A stretch of DNA of 64,000 nucleotides, taken from positions 1 through 64,000 of the forward strand of contig NZ_MDDS01000024.1 in NCBI RefSeq assembly GCF_001721295.1, in the 5' to 3' direction. Source of the stretch: Sphingomonas turrisvirgatae (GTDB taxonomy: Bacteria; Pseudomonadota; Alphaproteobacteria; Sphingomonadales; Sphingomonadaceae). The translations under genes were made by a program, and so were the position numbers. The notes beneath the pieces are model-generated. The model did not search any database, was not told the DNA's origin, and saw only the letters and a program-made list of their open reading frames with translations. Below are positions 46,119 to 55,997 of this stretch, one piece after another; the first letter of the stretch is position 1; the number at the start of each line of letters is the position of its first letter.

Positions 46119-46132
46119 GTCGACGGCTCCGG

Positions 46133-47461
46133 TCAGCGGCTGAGGCCAAAGGACGCGGCGCGCTTTTCCGCGCTGCCCGGATTGACGATGCCGCGCGACA
46201 GCTTCGGTGCGCCCGGCGGCGGCGGCACGATCGCGCGCACTGCGGCCTCGGTCATCGGGTTCACCAGCCGCGGCGTCGCGACGATGATGAGCTCCAGCTT
46301 CTCGCGGCTATCCTGCGTGCGCTTGAACAGCGTCCCCAGAACGGGAATGTCGCCGAACAGCGGCACCTTGCCATCCTGCAGGTTGCTGCTGGCATAGCTC
46401 AGGCCCGCGATGACGAAGCTTTCGCCGTCCCCCAGTTCGACCGTCGTGTTCGCCGAGCGCCGGCGAAAGCCGGGGATGCGGAAGCCCTGCAGGCTTACGC
46501 CATTGGCATAGTCCAGTTCGCTGACCTCGGGCGCCAGCTTCAGCGCGATGCGCCCATTGCTCAGCACATAGGGTTCGACGCTCAGCCGCACGCCATATTG
46601 GCGATATTCGACCGTGATGACCCCGCCATTGCCACCGGCCTGCGGCACCGGCACGGGCACGTCACCCCCGGCCAGGAACTCGGCTTGCTCGCCCGACCGG
46701 GCCAGCAGCGTCGGTTGCGCCAGCACCTGGCTGAGACCCGTGTCCGACAGCGCGCTGATCACGCTCAACAGCCCGTTGCCACGGCTGGCGAGGAACAGGT
46801 TGAACGCGTTCTGCAACGGCGCGGCGCCATCGATCTGCAGCCCGTTGCGGTTGAACTCAAAGCCATTGAGGCCGTTGGGCGCGACCAGCGCGCTCTGAAA
46901 CCCGCCGGCCAGCTTCGAGAAGTTGAAGCCAAGCGACTTGAGCGTCGTGTCCGACACCGCGACAAAGCGCACGTCGACGGCGACCATCTGGTTGCCGGCG
47001 ATCTGCAACTGGTCTGCCAGCTTGTCGCCGGCCAGTGCCCGCGCGGCCGAGACGATCCGATTATGGGTCGCCACATCGCCGACCTGCCCCATGAGGATAT
47101 ACTGGCCGCCCTTGCGCTCGACCATGACATTCTCGGCGCCACGTTCCTCACCCAGGCGGCGGCGGAACTCGGCGGCCTCTATCGTGCCGGCCTCGACCAC
47201 CTCAATGACATGGCTGCTGCGCCCGGCGCTGCTCACCAGCGTCACCGTCGCACGGCCGGGCCTTACGCCCTGGACCTGCAATCGGCGACTGCCCTGCAAT
47301 TGCGCATCGATCACGCCGGGCACGTCGACGATGACCTGGCGGATTGCGCCGCGCGCCGACAGGGTGCGGCTCGCGCCGACCTCGACTTCCTGGCTCTGGG
47401 CCAGGGCCGGGGCAGCGGCGACACAGGCCGACATAGCGACCGAGGTAAGAAGCGGGCGCAT
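46133..47461 (-). CDS. cpaC: Secretin CpaC/RcpA
   Basis: 442 aa. Signal peptide (LLTSVAMSACVAAAPALAQ) and a BON/secretin N-domain, then the beta-barrel domain with LSQVLAQPTLLARSGEQAEFLAGGDVPVPVPQ and VELGDGESFVIAGL and VPLFGDIPVLGTLFKRTQ, the secretin family signature. Forms the outer-membrane ring for the pilus. TGATG overlap with cpaB. Shorter than type II secretins, as usual for RcpA. Confidence 0.94.
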   Translation of the reverse strand: MRPLLTSVAMSACVAAAPALAQSQEVEVGASRTLSARGAIRQVIVDVPGVIDAQLQGSRRLQVQGVRPGRATVTLVSSAGRSSHVIEVVEAGTIEAAEFRRRLGEERGAENVMVERKGGQYILMGQVGDVATHNRIVSAARALAGDKLADQLQIAGNQMVAVDVRFVAVSDTTLKSLGFNFSKLAGGFQSALVAPNGLNGFEFNRNGLQIDGAAPLQNAFNLFLASRGNGLLSVISALSDTGLSQVLAQPTLLARSGEQAEFLAGGDVPVPVPQAGGNGGVITVEYRQYGVRLSVEPYVLSNGRIALKLAPEVSELDYANGVSLQGFRIPGFRRRSANTTVELGDGESFVIAGLSYASSNLQDGKVPLFGDIPVLGTLFKRTQDSREKLELIIVATPRLVNPMTEAAVRAIVPPPPGAPKLSRGIVNPGSAEKRAASFGLSR

Positions 47462-48378
47462 CAGCGGCCTCCCGAATAGATGATCTGGCGTTCGCCGCCG
47501 ACGATCAGTTCGACCGGCCGGGGCTGCGCGGCCGGCTGGCGGCGCGGCGCGGGGGAATAGGCTTGCGGCGCGCCCGTGATCGCCTCACGCGGCGCCTCGC
47601 CATTGCGCAGGCCGGTCAGCGTGGTGCGGCCCGGCGGCACGATCGCCTCGTCCCGCGGATTGCGCAGCACCAGGAAGAAACGCCCGATCTTCCGTGCGAG
47701 CGTCAGCTGGCCCACTTGCTCGGGCGCCATCGCCAGCGTCAGCGATCGCTTCTGCTGCGCGGCCTTCGCCGCGGCATCGGCGTCCTTCGCCTTGGGATCG
47801 GCCTCGCTCAGCGTCGGGCCAACGGTCAGCACCTTGATGTTCTGGAGCAGCGTGTGCGATTCGCTGCGATCCACGCCACTCGTCCCGCCCAGTGCTTCGC
47901 TCGGCAGCACGATTTCGATGTCGACCGTGTCGCCGGGACGCAGGAAGCCGCCGACCGCAATCTCGTCGGTCGTGTCGATGCTGATCACGCGCTGGCCCAC
48001 CGGCACCAGCATGGCAAGCCCGGCGGCGGACGGATCGGACGAGACCAGCGAACTGAGGATCAGCTGCTGTGGCTGGATATCGACGGTCGCGATGCGCCCG
48101 ATCGCCTGGGCGGGCGTCACGATCGAATGCGCCGGCGGCGCGCCGAACACCAGCGTCGCCTTGAGGTCGCTGGCCTTGATCAGCTGGCCGCGTTCGATCG
48201 GCTTGGCGGCGGTGACCAGCCGCGACAGCTTCATCTCGGGCTGGGCGACGGCGCCCTGCGGCACCATCGCACGATTGTTGAACCGCACGATGCCGATGGT
48301 GATCAGTCCCAGCCCCAGGACCGTTCCGAGCGCGATCAACATCATTCCGCTCGGTCGGCCGTTGACCAATATGCGCAT
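47461..48378 (-). CDS. cpaB: Flp pilus assembly protein CpaB/RcpC
   Basis: 305 aa with an N-terminal membrane anchor (MLIALGTVLGLGLITIGIV), an SAF-like domain (RLVTAAKPIERGQLIKASDL) and the C-terminal RcpC domain with GDTVDIEIVLPSEA and Pro-rich tail. Periplasmic partner of the secretin. First gene of the minus-strand pilus operon; the ATG at 48378 opens the 369-base divergent region. Confidence 0.92.
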   Translation of the reverse strand: MRILVNGRPSGMMLIALGTVLGLGLITIGIVRFNNRAMVPQGAVAQPEMKLSRLVTAAKPIERGQLIKASDLKATLVFGAPPAHSIVTPAQAIGRIATVDIQPQQLILSSLVSSDPSAAGLAMLVPVGQRVISIDTTDEIAVGGFLRPGDTVDIEIVLPSEALGGTSGVDRSESHTLLQNIKVLTVGPTLSEADPKAKDADAAAKAAQQKRSLTLAMAPEQVGQLTLARKIGRFFLVLRNPRDEAIVPPGRTTLTGLRNGEAPREAITGAPQAYSPAPRRQPAAQPRPVELIVGGERQIIYSGGR

Positions 48379-48747
48379 GCCTCCCCCCAGTTCAGATCCG
48401 TCTGTCGGCGCCTATTTCGATCCGTTTCGGACCGATCACTCGCGCTGTTCTTCGATGTGTTCGTGGGGTTCGATCTGCTGCCGGCGCGCTTACCATTGTG
48501 TGCAGCTATCGCGGCGGCGGCGGCGCGGCCGATACGGTGGTTTTACGCGATCAAGGCGGCACTTCGCGGCGCGGTACGGCGTCGACCGCGGCACGGACCT
48601 TCAGGCAAACCGCGCATTTCAGCGGCGCAGGCGCATCCGCCGGATCTTGCGGATGATTAACCCGGATTGGACCGGTCGACGCGCCAACATGCCGAAGTTT
48701 TTCTGTACCTTACAGCAGGTTAGCTCGCTCACTGCGAAGAGGCAGGT
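48379..48747. promoter_or_regulatory. Divergent region between the pilus operon and a response regulator
   Basis: 369 bases with no gene I can support. It must hold promoters for cpaB (minus) and the FixJ-like gene (plus). I see one TTAACC (about 48655) but no full CtrA-type paired site, no intrinsic terminator and no clear -35/-10 pair. A short 11-base inverted repeat TCCG-TTT-CGGA lies at about 48420. A small open frame here is weak and ignored. Confidence 0.4.
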
Positions 48748-49398
48748 TTGAAACACGCGCCCATCCGGCCGCCGCGCACGGCCGTCCATATCGTCGACGA
48801 CGATGCCGCAATGCGCCGCGCGCTGTGGTACATGCTCGAAACCGCCGGATATGCGCCGCGAGTGTTCGCCGAAAGTCAGGATTATCTCGACGAGCTCGAT
48901 TATCTCCCCATCGCACCACTGGTTGCGGATCTCTGGATCCCGGGCATGGATGGGCTGGCGCTGCTTGACACGGTGAAGTGCCGCCGCCCGGCCACGCCGG
49001 TCATCCTGATGACGGGCGGCGGAGATGTCGCCTGCGCCGTGCGCGCGATGAAGGGCGGCGCGTTCGATTTCCTGCAAAAGCCGCTGGAACAGGCGACGCT
49101 GCTCGCCATCGTGGCCGCCGCCGCCGTACAGCTGCGCGACGACGCACAGCGCGACCAAAGCATGATCGAGGCGATCCGGCGGGTAGAGGCGCTCAGCACG
49201 CGCGAGCGCGAGGTGCTGGCCTGCCTCGCCGCGGGCAAGCCGAACAAGATCATCGCCTTCGATCTCGGCCTCAGCATCCGCACGATCGAGATGCACCGCG
49301 TGCGGATGATGCGCCGCCTGGGCGTGCGCGGCCTGCCTGAGGCATTGCGCATCGCACACCTTGCCGGCCTCGACAGTGCGCCCTGCCCGACCGGCTGA
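48748..49398 (+). CDS. Orphan FixJ/NarL-type response regulator
   Basis: 216 aa. Receiver domain with acidic pocket VHIVDDDA, phospho-acceptor Asp61 in VADLWIPGMDGL, Thr/Ser region VILMTGG and Lys111 in QKPLE; LuxR-type HTH at about 148-200 (LSTREREVLACLAAGKPNKIIAFDLGLSIRTIEMH as a continuous helix-turn-helix, so only the motif is cited here in parts: LSTREREVLACL and IRTIEMHRVRMMRRL). Start is TTG at 48748 with AGGCAGG. No histidine kinase is next to it. It faces away from the pilus operon and could control it. Confidence 0.88.
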   Translation: MKHAPIRPPRTAVHIVDDDAAMRRALWYMLETAGYAPRVFAESQDYLDELDYLPIAPLVADLWIPGMDGLALLDTVKCRRPATPVILMTGGGDVACAVRAMKGGAFDFLQKPLEQATLLAIVAAAAVQLRDDAQRDQSMIEAIRRVEALSTREREVLACLAAGKPNKIIAFDLGLSIRTIEMHRVRMMRRLGVRGLPEALRIAHLAGLDSAPCPTG

Positions 49399-49438
49399 CC
49401 GCCTTGCGGCGCGCACTCGCCACGCCTAGACTTGCGTG

Positions 49439-49765
49439 ATGTTGCGCCGCTGGCTCTTCACCCTGGCAGTCGTCTGCGGACTGCTGTTGGCCCCGCTGGC
49501 GATGGCCGGCGAGCGCGTCGCCGACGCGGGCACCGTGGCCGCCAGCCATTGCGCCGACATGCCCGACAGCTCGGCAGCCGATCGTGACCACCCGGCGCCG
49601 GCCAAGCAGTTCCGCTGCATGGGCGCGTGTTTCGGCGTGGAGGTCGGCATTGCCCGCCTGCCCGATCGCGTCGCGCACCGCCGCGCAGCGCTGGCCTTGC
49701 CCATCATGCCAGCGCTTGCCGGCATCCTGATCGATCACGAACCGCCGCCACCTCGCCCGGCCTGA
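49439..49765 (+). CDS. Small secreted Cys-containing protein ahead of copA
   Basis: 108 aa. Signal peptide (LAVVCGLLLAPLAMAGE), mature part with HCADMP and FRCMGACFG (four cysteines including the N-terminal one) and a Pro-rich, His-containing end (IDHEPPPPRP). It resembles the short proteins that sit in front of copA in sphingomonads, but I cannot name a family. Cys and Met/His content fits periplasmic copper handling. A GTG three bases earlier is an alternative start. Confidence 0.65.
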   Translation: MLRRWLFTLAVVCGLLLAPLAMAGERVADAGTVAASHCADMPDSSAADRDHPAPAKQFRCMGACFGVEVGIARLPDRVAHRRAALALPIMPALAGILIDHEPPPPRPA

Positions 49766-49824
49766 GCGATCCGCTGTGCGGCCCGTCGCGGCCGCCGATC
49801 TGATCCGATCTCAGGAACGAACCG

Positions 49825-51606
49825 ATGACCACCACCATCAAACGCCGCGGCGTGCTGCGCGCCGGCGCGCTTGGCCTGTCCGGCCTGGCGCTTCCTTATC
49901 CCGCCTGGGCACAGACCGGCTCGCCCGGCCTGCGCCCGACTTCTCCCCCGCTGTCGGGCGAGGATATCCGCCTGCGCATCGCGCACGGCATGTTCGACGT
50001 CGGCGGCCGCACCGGCCATGCCATCATGCTCAACGGTGTCCTCCCCGCCCCGCTGATCCGCCTGCGCGAGGGGCAGAACGTCCGCCTGCATGTTGAGAAT
50101 GCGCTGGACGAGGACAGCTCGATCCACTGGCACGGTCTCATCCTTCCCTTCCACATGGACGGGGTGCCCGGCATCAGCTTCCCCGGCATCAAGCCGCGCT
50201 CGACCTTCACCTACGAGTTCCCGGTGAAACAGGCCGGCACCTATTGGTATCACTCGCATTCCGGCCTGCAGGAGCAGATGGGCCATTACGGCCCGATCGT
50301 GATCGATCCCGCCGGCGCGGAGCCTGCACCTTATGATCGCGAACATGTGATCGTGCTGTCCGACTGGACCTTCCGCCACCCACATGAAGTGATCGCCAAG
50401 CTGAAGGCGCGCGGTGGCTATTTCAACCGCAACCGTCAGACTGCGACCAGCGGCAGCATGTCCGCCGCTGACCGCGCGATGTGGGGCCGGATGCGCATGG
50501 ACCCCAGCGACATCGCCGACGTGACCGCTTCGACCTACACCTATCTCGTCAACGGCCACGGCCCGGCCGAGAACTGGACTGGGCTGTTCACGCCCGGCGA
50601 GCGAGTTCGCCTCCGCATCATCAACGCCTCGGCGATGACGATCTTCAACCTTCGCATTCCCGACCTGCCAATGACCGTCGTGCAGGCCGACGGCATGGAC
50701 GTGAAGCCGGTCGAAACCGACGAGCTGCAGATCTCGGTCGCGGAAACCTATGACGTGATCGTCGCTCCGGCCGACCGGGCCTATACACTGGTCGCCGAAT
50801 CGATCGACCGGTCAGGCCTCACGCGCGCCACCCTCGCCCCGCGGCTCGGCATGACCGCGCCCGTGCCGGCGCTGCGCGAACGCCCGACGCTCGGCATGAA
50901 GGACATGGGCATGGGCGGCCCAGGCTCCGGCCATGCGCAGCATGGTGGGACAGCCGCCGGAGGAATGGACGGCATGGACCATTGCACCGCCGAGCACGCG
51001 GCGATGGGCCATTGCGCGCCCGGCGCGTCGATGAAGATGGACCACAGCATGCGCGACAAGTCGCTCGTTCCGCCCAGCGTGAAAGTCGGCGTCGGCGTGG
51101 ATATGATCGCGCCCATGCCGGTCGATCGCACCGGCGATCGCCCACTGGGGCTGGAACAAGTGCCGCACCGCGTGCTTACCTATCATCAACTCGCCCCGCT
51201 GGTGCCCTTTCCAGACAAGCGCCCACCCGCCCGCAGCATCGACATCCACCTCACCGGCAACATGGAGAAGTTCATGTGGTCGTTCGACGGGAAGAAGATG
51301 AACGAGGGGGCCGAGCCGATTCGCCTCGCGCTCGACGAACGCGTGCGGATCAACCTCATCAACAATTCGATGATGAACCACCCGATCCACATTCACGGGC
51401 ACTTCTTCGAGCTGGTCACGGGGCAGGCGCACGGTCACCCGATCAAGCACACCGTCAACGTGATGCCGGGCGGCAAGGCAAGCTTCGACCTCACCGCCGA
51501 TGCGCCCGGCGACTGGGCGTTCCACTGCCACCTGCTCTATCACATGCACGCCGGCATGATGAACGTGGTCAAGATCCGTCCGCTGGCGGATGGAGGCGCG
51601 CAATGA
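49825..51606 (+). CDS. copA: Copper-resistance multicopper oxidase CopA
   Basis: 593 aa. Twin-arginine signal peptide (IKRRGVLRAGALGLSG). Copper ligands: HWHG (101-104), HSH (143-145) in TYWYHSHSG, HPIHIHGHFFE and HCHLLYHMHAGM near the C-terminus, so T1 and T2/T3 sites are complete. Between the second and third domains is a Met/His-rich stretch (MKDMGMGG ... MDHSM) with one copy of the Cys motif CTAEHAAMGHC (387-397). Periplasmic Cu(I) oxidase. Overlaps copB by ATGA. Confidence 0.95.
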   Translation: MTTTIKRRGVLRAGALGLSGLALPYPAWAQTGSPGLRPTSPPLSGEDIRLRIAHGMFDVGGRTGHAIMLNGVLPAPLIRLREGQNVRLHVENALDEDSSIHWHGLILPFHMDGVPGISFPGIKPRSTFTYEFPVKQAGTYWYHSHSGLQEQMGHYGPIVIDPAGAEPAPYDREHVIVLSDWTFRHPHEVIAKLKARGGYFNRNRQTATSGSMSAADRAMWGRMRMDPSDIADVTASTYTYLVNGHGPAENWTGLFTPGERVRLRIINASAMTIFNLRIPDLPMTVVQADGMDVKPVETDELQISVAETYDVIVAPADRAYTLVAESIDRSGLTRATLAPRLGMTAPVPALRERPTLGMKDMGMGGPGSGHAQHGGTAAGGMDGMDHCTAEHAAMGHCAPGASMKMDHSMRDKSLVPPSVKVGVGVDMIAPMPVDRTGDRPLGLEQVPHRVLTYHQLAPLVPFPDKRPPARSIDIHLTGNMEKFMWSFDGKKMNEGAEPIRLALDERVRINLINNSMMNHPIHIHGHFFELVTGQAHGHPIKHTVNVMPGGKASFDLTADAPGDWAFHCHLLYHMHAGMMNVVKIRPLADGGAQ

Positions 51607-52742
51607 GCCTGCTCGCCGCGCTCCTCCTCACCGCCGTCCAGTGCACACCGGAACATGCCGCCATGGGCCATTGCAAGATGACGCCGGCCGCAAAGCCGAA
51701 GCCGGTCGCCAGGCAAAAGCCCAAGCCGGTCGCCAACCCGCGCCCACGACCTGCGGCCGCCGCTCGTGAAAAGCCGCATCCCGCCGTAACGCCCAGGCAG
51801 CAACCCTCAGCTGGGCCGGTCTGCACGCCCGAGCACGCGGCAATGGGCCATTGCCAGCTTCCGCAGCAGCCGGCGGCGCCCGCGCCGTCGTCGCCGGCGC
51901 CCCCGCTACCGACGCCGCCGGCTACGGACCCCTGCACGCCGGAACATGCGGCGATGGGGCATTGCCGGCCCGCCGCCGCAACGCCCGCCGCGCCGCCCAG
52001 TTCAGCCCCGCCGCCAGCCGCACGCAGCGGACCGGACCATGCCGCCGATGCGATCTGGGGCGCCGACGCGATGGCTCCGGCGCGCCGCGCAGTCCATGCC
52101 GAGCATGGCGGCTTCACCGACAACCGTATCCTGCTCGACCGGCTCGAATATCGCGCCGCAAAGGGTCGCGACGGCTATGCGGTGGAGGGCGAGGCATGGT
52201 TCGGGGGCGACTATGATCGGCTCTGGCTCAAGTTCGCAGCCGACGGCACGTTTGGCGAGCCGCTCGAATCCGCCGAGCTTCAAGCGCTCTACAGCCGCGC
52301 GATCAACCCGTGGTTCAACCTTCAGGGCGGCGTCCGCCACGACTTCGGCCACGGCCCGGACCGTACGCAGCTCGCGCTCGGCATCCAGGGGCTCGCGCCC
52401 TATTGGTTCGAGATCGATGCCGCCGCCTTCCTCTCCACAAAGGGTGAGCTGACCGCGCGGGTCGAGGCCGAATACGACCAGCGCATAACCAACCAGTTGA
52501 TCCTGCAACCGCGCGTCGAGCTCGGCCTGTCGGCGCAGGACATCACCGAGCTGCGCGTAGGTGCCGGGCTGACGGAAGTGGAAGCGGGATTACGCCTGCG
52601 CTACGAATTCGTGCCGGAGTTCGCGCCCTATCTCGGCGTCGAATGGGAGCGTTCGGTCGGACGAACCGCCGACCATGCGCGAGCCGCTGGCGAGCGGACG
52701 GGCGGCTGGTCGTTCGTCGCGGGCGTACGGGCCTGGTTCTAG
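51603..52742 (+). CDS. copB: Outer-membrane copper protein CopB
   Basis: 379 aa. After a short hydrophobic start (SLLAALLLTAVQ) come three copies of CTPEHAAMGHC (residues 14-24, 74-84 and 111-121) separated by Pro/Ala/Lys-rich linkers, then a CopB beta-barrel domain (from about residue 140: NRILLDRLEYRAAKGRDGYAVEGEAWFGGDYDRLWLKF in pieces, GGVRHDFGHG and the C-terminal FVAGVRAWF ending in an aromatic). Likely sequesters copper at the surface/periplasm. ATGA with copA. Confidence 0.9.
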   Translation: MSLLAALLLTAVQCTPEHAAMGHCKMTPAAKPKPVARQKPKPVANPRPRPAAAAREKPHPAVTPRQQPSAGPVCTPEHAAMGHCQLPQQPAAPAPSSPAPPLPTPPATDPCTPEHAAMGHCRPAAATPAAPPSSAPPPAARSGPDHAADAIWGADAMAPARRAVHAEHGGFTDNRILLDRLEYRAAKGRDGYAVEGEAWFGGDYDRLWLKFAADGTFGEPLESAELQALYSRAINPWFNLQGGVRHDFGHGPDRTQLALGIQGLAPYWFEIDAAAFLSTKGELTARVEAEYDQRITNQLILQPRVELGLSAQDITELRVGAGLTEVEAGLRLRYEFVPEFAPYLGVEWERSVGRTADHARAAGERTGGWSFVAGVRAWF

Positions 52743-52783
52743 CCGATCGCCATACCCGTCCCACCGGTGCGGCGGCAGGCCCC

Positions 52784-52839
52784 TTCCCTCTCCCGCCGGG
52801 AGAGGGAGGGAGGCGCGAAGCGCCGGAAGGGTGAGGGCG
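52784..52839. repeat. Intergenic hairpin repeat, family A copy 2
   Basis: Between convergent copB and miaB: CCCTCTCCCGCCGGGAGAGGG, a perfect 9-base-arm hairpin, followed by GGCGCGAAGCGCC hairpin and GGAAGGGTGAGGGCG. Matches the layout of the element at 7776-7860. Likely a bidirectional terminator-like element; no U-tract. Confidence 0.75.
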
Positions 52840-52855
52840 ACCAGCGTTCAGCCCC

Positions 52856-54202
52856 TCAGGCTGCCGCCTTCACCCGCTCCACCCCGGCCAGGGAATTGGG
52901 ATCGGCCCGCACGATCTCGACCTCGACCAGATCGCCGATCCGGGCGTCGGTCATCAGATGCACCGATTGCAGCCAGGGCGATTTGCCCAGCATCTGACCC
53001 GGCAGCTTGCCCTGCCGCTCGATCAGCACGCTGCAGGTCCTGCCCAGCGTCGCCGCGTTGAACGCTGCCTGATCGCGGTTCAATGCCGACTGCAACCGCT
53101 GCAACCGCTCGTCCATCACATCCGCCGGCACCTGCCCCGCCATGTCCGCTGCCGGAGTCCCGGGCCGCGGCGAATATTTGAAGCTGAAACACTGCGCATA
53201 GCCGACCGCGTCGACCAGGCTCAGCGTATCCTCGAACTCCGCATCGGTCTCGCCTGGGAAGCCGACGATGAAGTCGCCCGACAGCGCGATGTCCGGCCGC
53301 GCCGCGCGCACCCGGTCCAACAGGCGAAGGTATGAATCGCGATCATGCGACCGGTTCATCGCCTTCAGCACCCGGTCGTTGCCCGCCTGCACCGGCAGAT
53401 GCAGGAACGGCATCAGCTTCTCGACCTCCGCGTGGGCGCGGATCAGGCCTTCGCGCATGTCGTTGGGATGGCTCGTCGTGTAACGGATGCGCGCCAGCCC
53501 CTTGATCCGGTCGAGCGCGGCGATCAGCCCGTGCAGGCCAGTGCCGGCCTCATCGTCCCACGCGTTGACGTTCTGGCCCAGCAGCGTGATTTCGCGCGCG
53601 CCGGCATCGACCAGCGCCTTGGCCTCATCGACGATCGCCGCGAACGGCCGACTGACTTCGGCGCCTCGGGTATAGGGCACCACGCAATAGGTGCAGAACT
53701 TGTCGCACCCTTCCTGCACGGTCAGGAATGCCGACGGCCCGGTCTTGCGCCGCGCGGGCAGCGCGCCGAATTTGGCGATCGCCGGCATGTCGGTGTCCAG
53801 CGCCGATCCCCGCGCGGCTGCCTCGCGCACCAGGTCGGGCAGGTTGTGATAGGCTTGCGGTCCCACCACCACGTCCACCTTGGCGCGATGCACGATCTCC
53901 TCGCCCTCGGCCTGCGCGACGCAGCCGGCGACCGCGATCATCGGTGCAGCGCGATCCTTCAGCCGCGCGCCCTTCCGCAACCGGCCAATGTCCGAATAGA
54001 CCTTCTCGGTCGCCTTTTCGCGGATGTGACAGGTGTTGAGCACGACCAGATCGGCACTGTCGGCGTCCGCAGCGGCGGTCATGCCCTGTGCCGTCATCAG
54101 CTCGGCCATGCGCTCGCCGTCATAAACGTTCATCTGGCAGCCGAACGACTTGACGTGGAACGTCTTGGGATCGGCCTTGGGGGTCTTGGTCGGAGCGTTC
54201 AT
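52856..54202 (-). CDS. miaB: tRNA-2-methylthio-N6-dimethylallyladenosine synthase
   Basis: 448 aa radical-SAM methylthiotransferase acting on A37 of tRNA. N-terminal UPF0004 domain with conserved cysteines ([29 protein letters not shown]), radical-SAM CxxxCxxC in [17 protein letters not shown], and a C-terminal TRAM domain. Divergent from ybeZ. Forms the first gene of the miaB-ybeZ-ybeY-corC-lnt neighbourhood, though on the other strand. Confidence 0.96.
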   Translation of the reverse strand: MNAPTKTPKADPKTFHVKSFGCQMNVYDGERMAELMTAQGMTAAADADSADLVVLNTCHIREKATEKVYSDIGRLRKGARLKDRAAPMIAVAGCVAQAEGEEIVHRAKVDVVVGPQAYHNLPDLVREAAARGSALDTDMPAIAKFGALPARRKTGPSAFLTVQEGCDKFCTYCVVPYTRGAEVSRPFAAIVDEAKALVDAGAREITLLGQNVNAWDDEAGTGLHGLIAALDRIKGLARIRYTTSHPNDMREGLIRAHAEVEKLMPFLHLPVQAGNDRVLKAMNRSHDRDSYLRLLDRVRAARPDIALSGDFIVGFPGETDAEFEDTLSLVDAVGYAQCFSFKYSPRPGTPAADMAGQVPADVMDERLQRLQSALNRDQAAFNAATLGRTCSVLIERQGKLPGQMLGKSPWLQSVHLMTDARIGDLVEVEIVRADPNSLAGVERVKAAA

Positions 54203-54234
54203 CGCGCGGGCCTATAGCCGATCCCCGCCCCACC

Positions 54235-54312
54235 GTCATCCGGCGAAAGGCGGCGTGACGGACGATGGTGTGGCGCGCTTGCCACAGCCGCTCCCCGTTT
54301 CGCCGGGATGAC
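54235..54312. repeat. GTCATCCGGCG hairpin, family B
   Basis: Arms GTCATCCGGCGAAA (54235-54248) and TTTCGCCGGGATGAC (54298-54312) are complementary apart from one extra G, with a 49-base loop, in the divergent gap upstream of ybeZ. Resembles the elements at 28764-28843 and 12661-12687. The rest of the gap (54203-54470) has no gene I support. Confidence 0.7.
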
Positions 54313-54470
54313 GATAAAGCGCCATTCTCCCCTGTCCTCCGCGCGTTCGCTCTGCCATTCTTTGGGCACGACATGGTCAACGGAACCTCCGCGCTGTCCC
54401 CCGGTTTGGCCCCCATGGCCACCGCTTCGTCGTTCGCATCCCGCAACAACTTCCGCGCCGAAAGGACTGC

Positions 54471-55479
<1,009 letters not shown>

Positions 55480-55487
<8 letters not shown>

Positions 55488-55989
55488 TATCGCCGTCCAG
55501 GCCGAACCCGGCTGGCCCGACCTCGACTGGGATGCGATCGGCGCGCGTGCCGCCGCTGCCGCCGTCACGCAGACCCCCTATGGCGAGCTTGCGACCACCG
55601 ACGCGATGATCGAAATCGCCGTCCGCCTGACATCGGATGAGGAAGTGCATCAGCTCAACGCGCAATACCGGCAGAAGGACAAGCCGACCAACGTCCTCTC
55701 CTTCCCGATGATCGAACCGGACCTCATCGACGCGCTGACCCAGAACAGCGACGATGGTGAGGTGCTGCTCGGCGATATCGTCCTGGCGCACGGCGTTTGC
55801 GCAGCCGAGGCGGCAGAAAAGGGCATCACCGTCGAACAGCATGCCACGCACCTCATTGTCCATGGCGTGCTGCATTTGCTAGGCTATGACCATCAGGGGG
55901 ATTCCGAAGCCGAGGCGATGGAATCGATGGAGCGCGCCGCGCTCGACACATTGGGGATCCCCGACCCCTATCTGGTACGCGAGGATTGA
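55480..55989 (+). CDS. ybeY: Endoribonuclease YbeY
   Basis: 169 aa. Zinc motif HLIVHGVLHLLGYDH (HxxxHxxxxxH) near residue 130. Single-strand RNase needed for 16S rRNA 3'-end maturation and 70S quality control. Overlaps ybeZ by 8 bases. The C-terminus is normal for the family. corC starts 8 bases on. Confidence 0.95.
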
Positions 55990-55997
55990 AGTCGACG

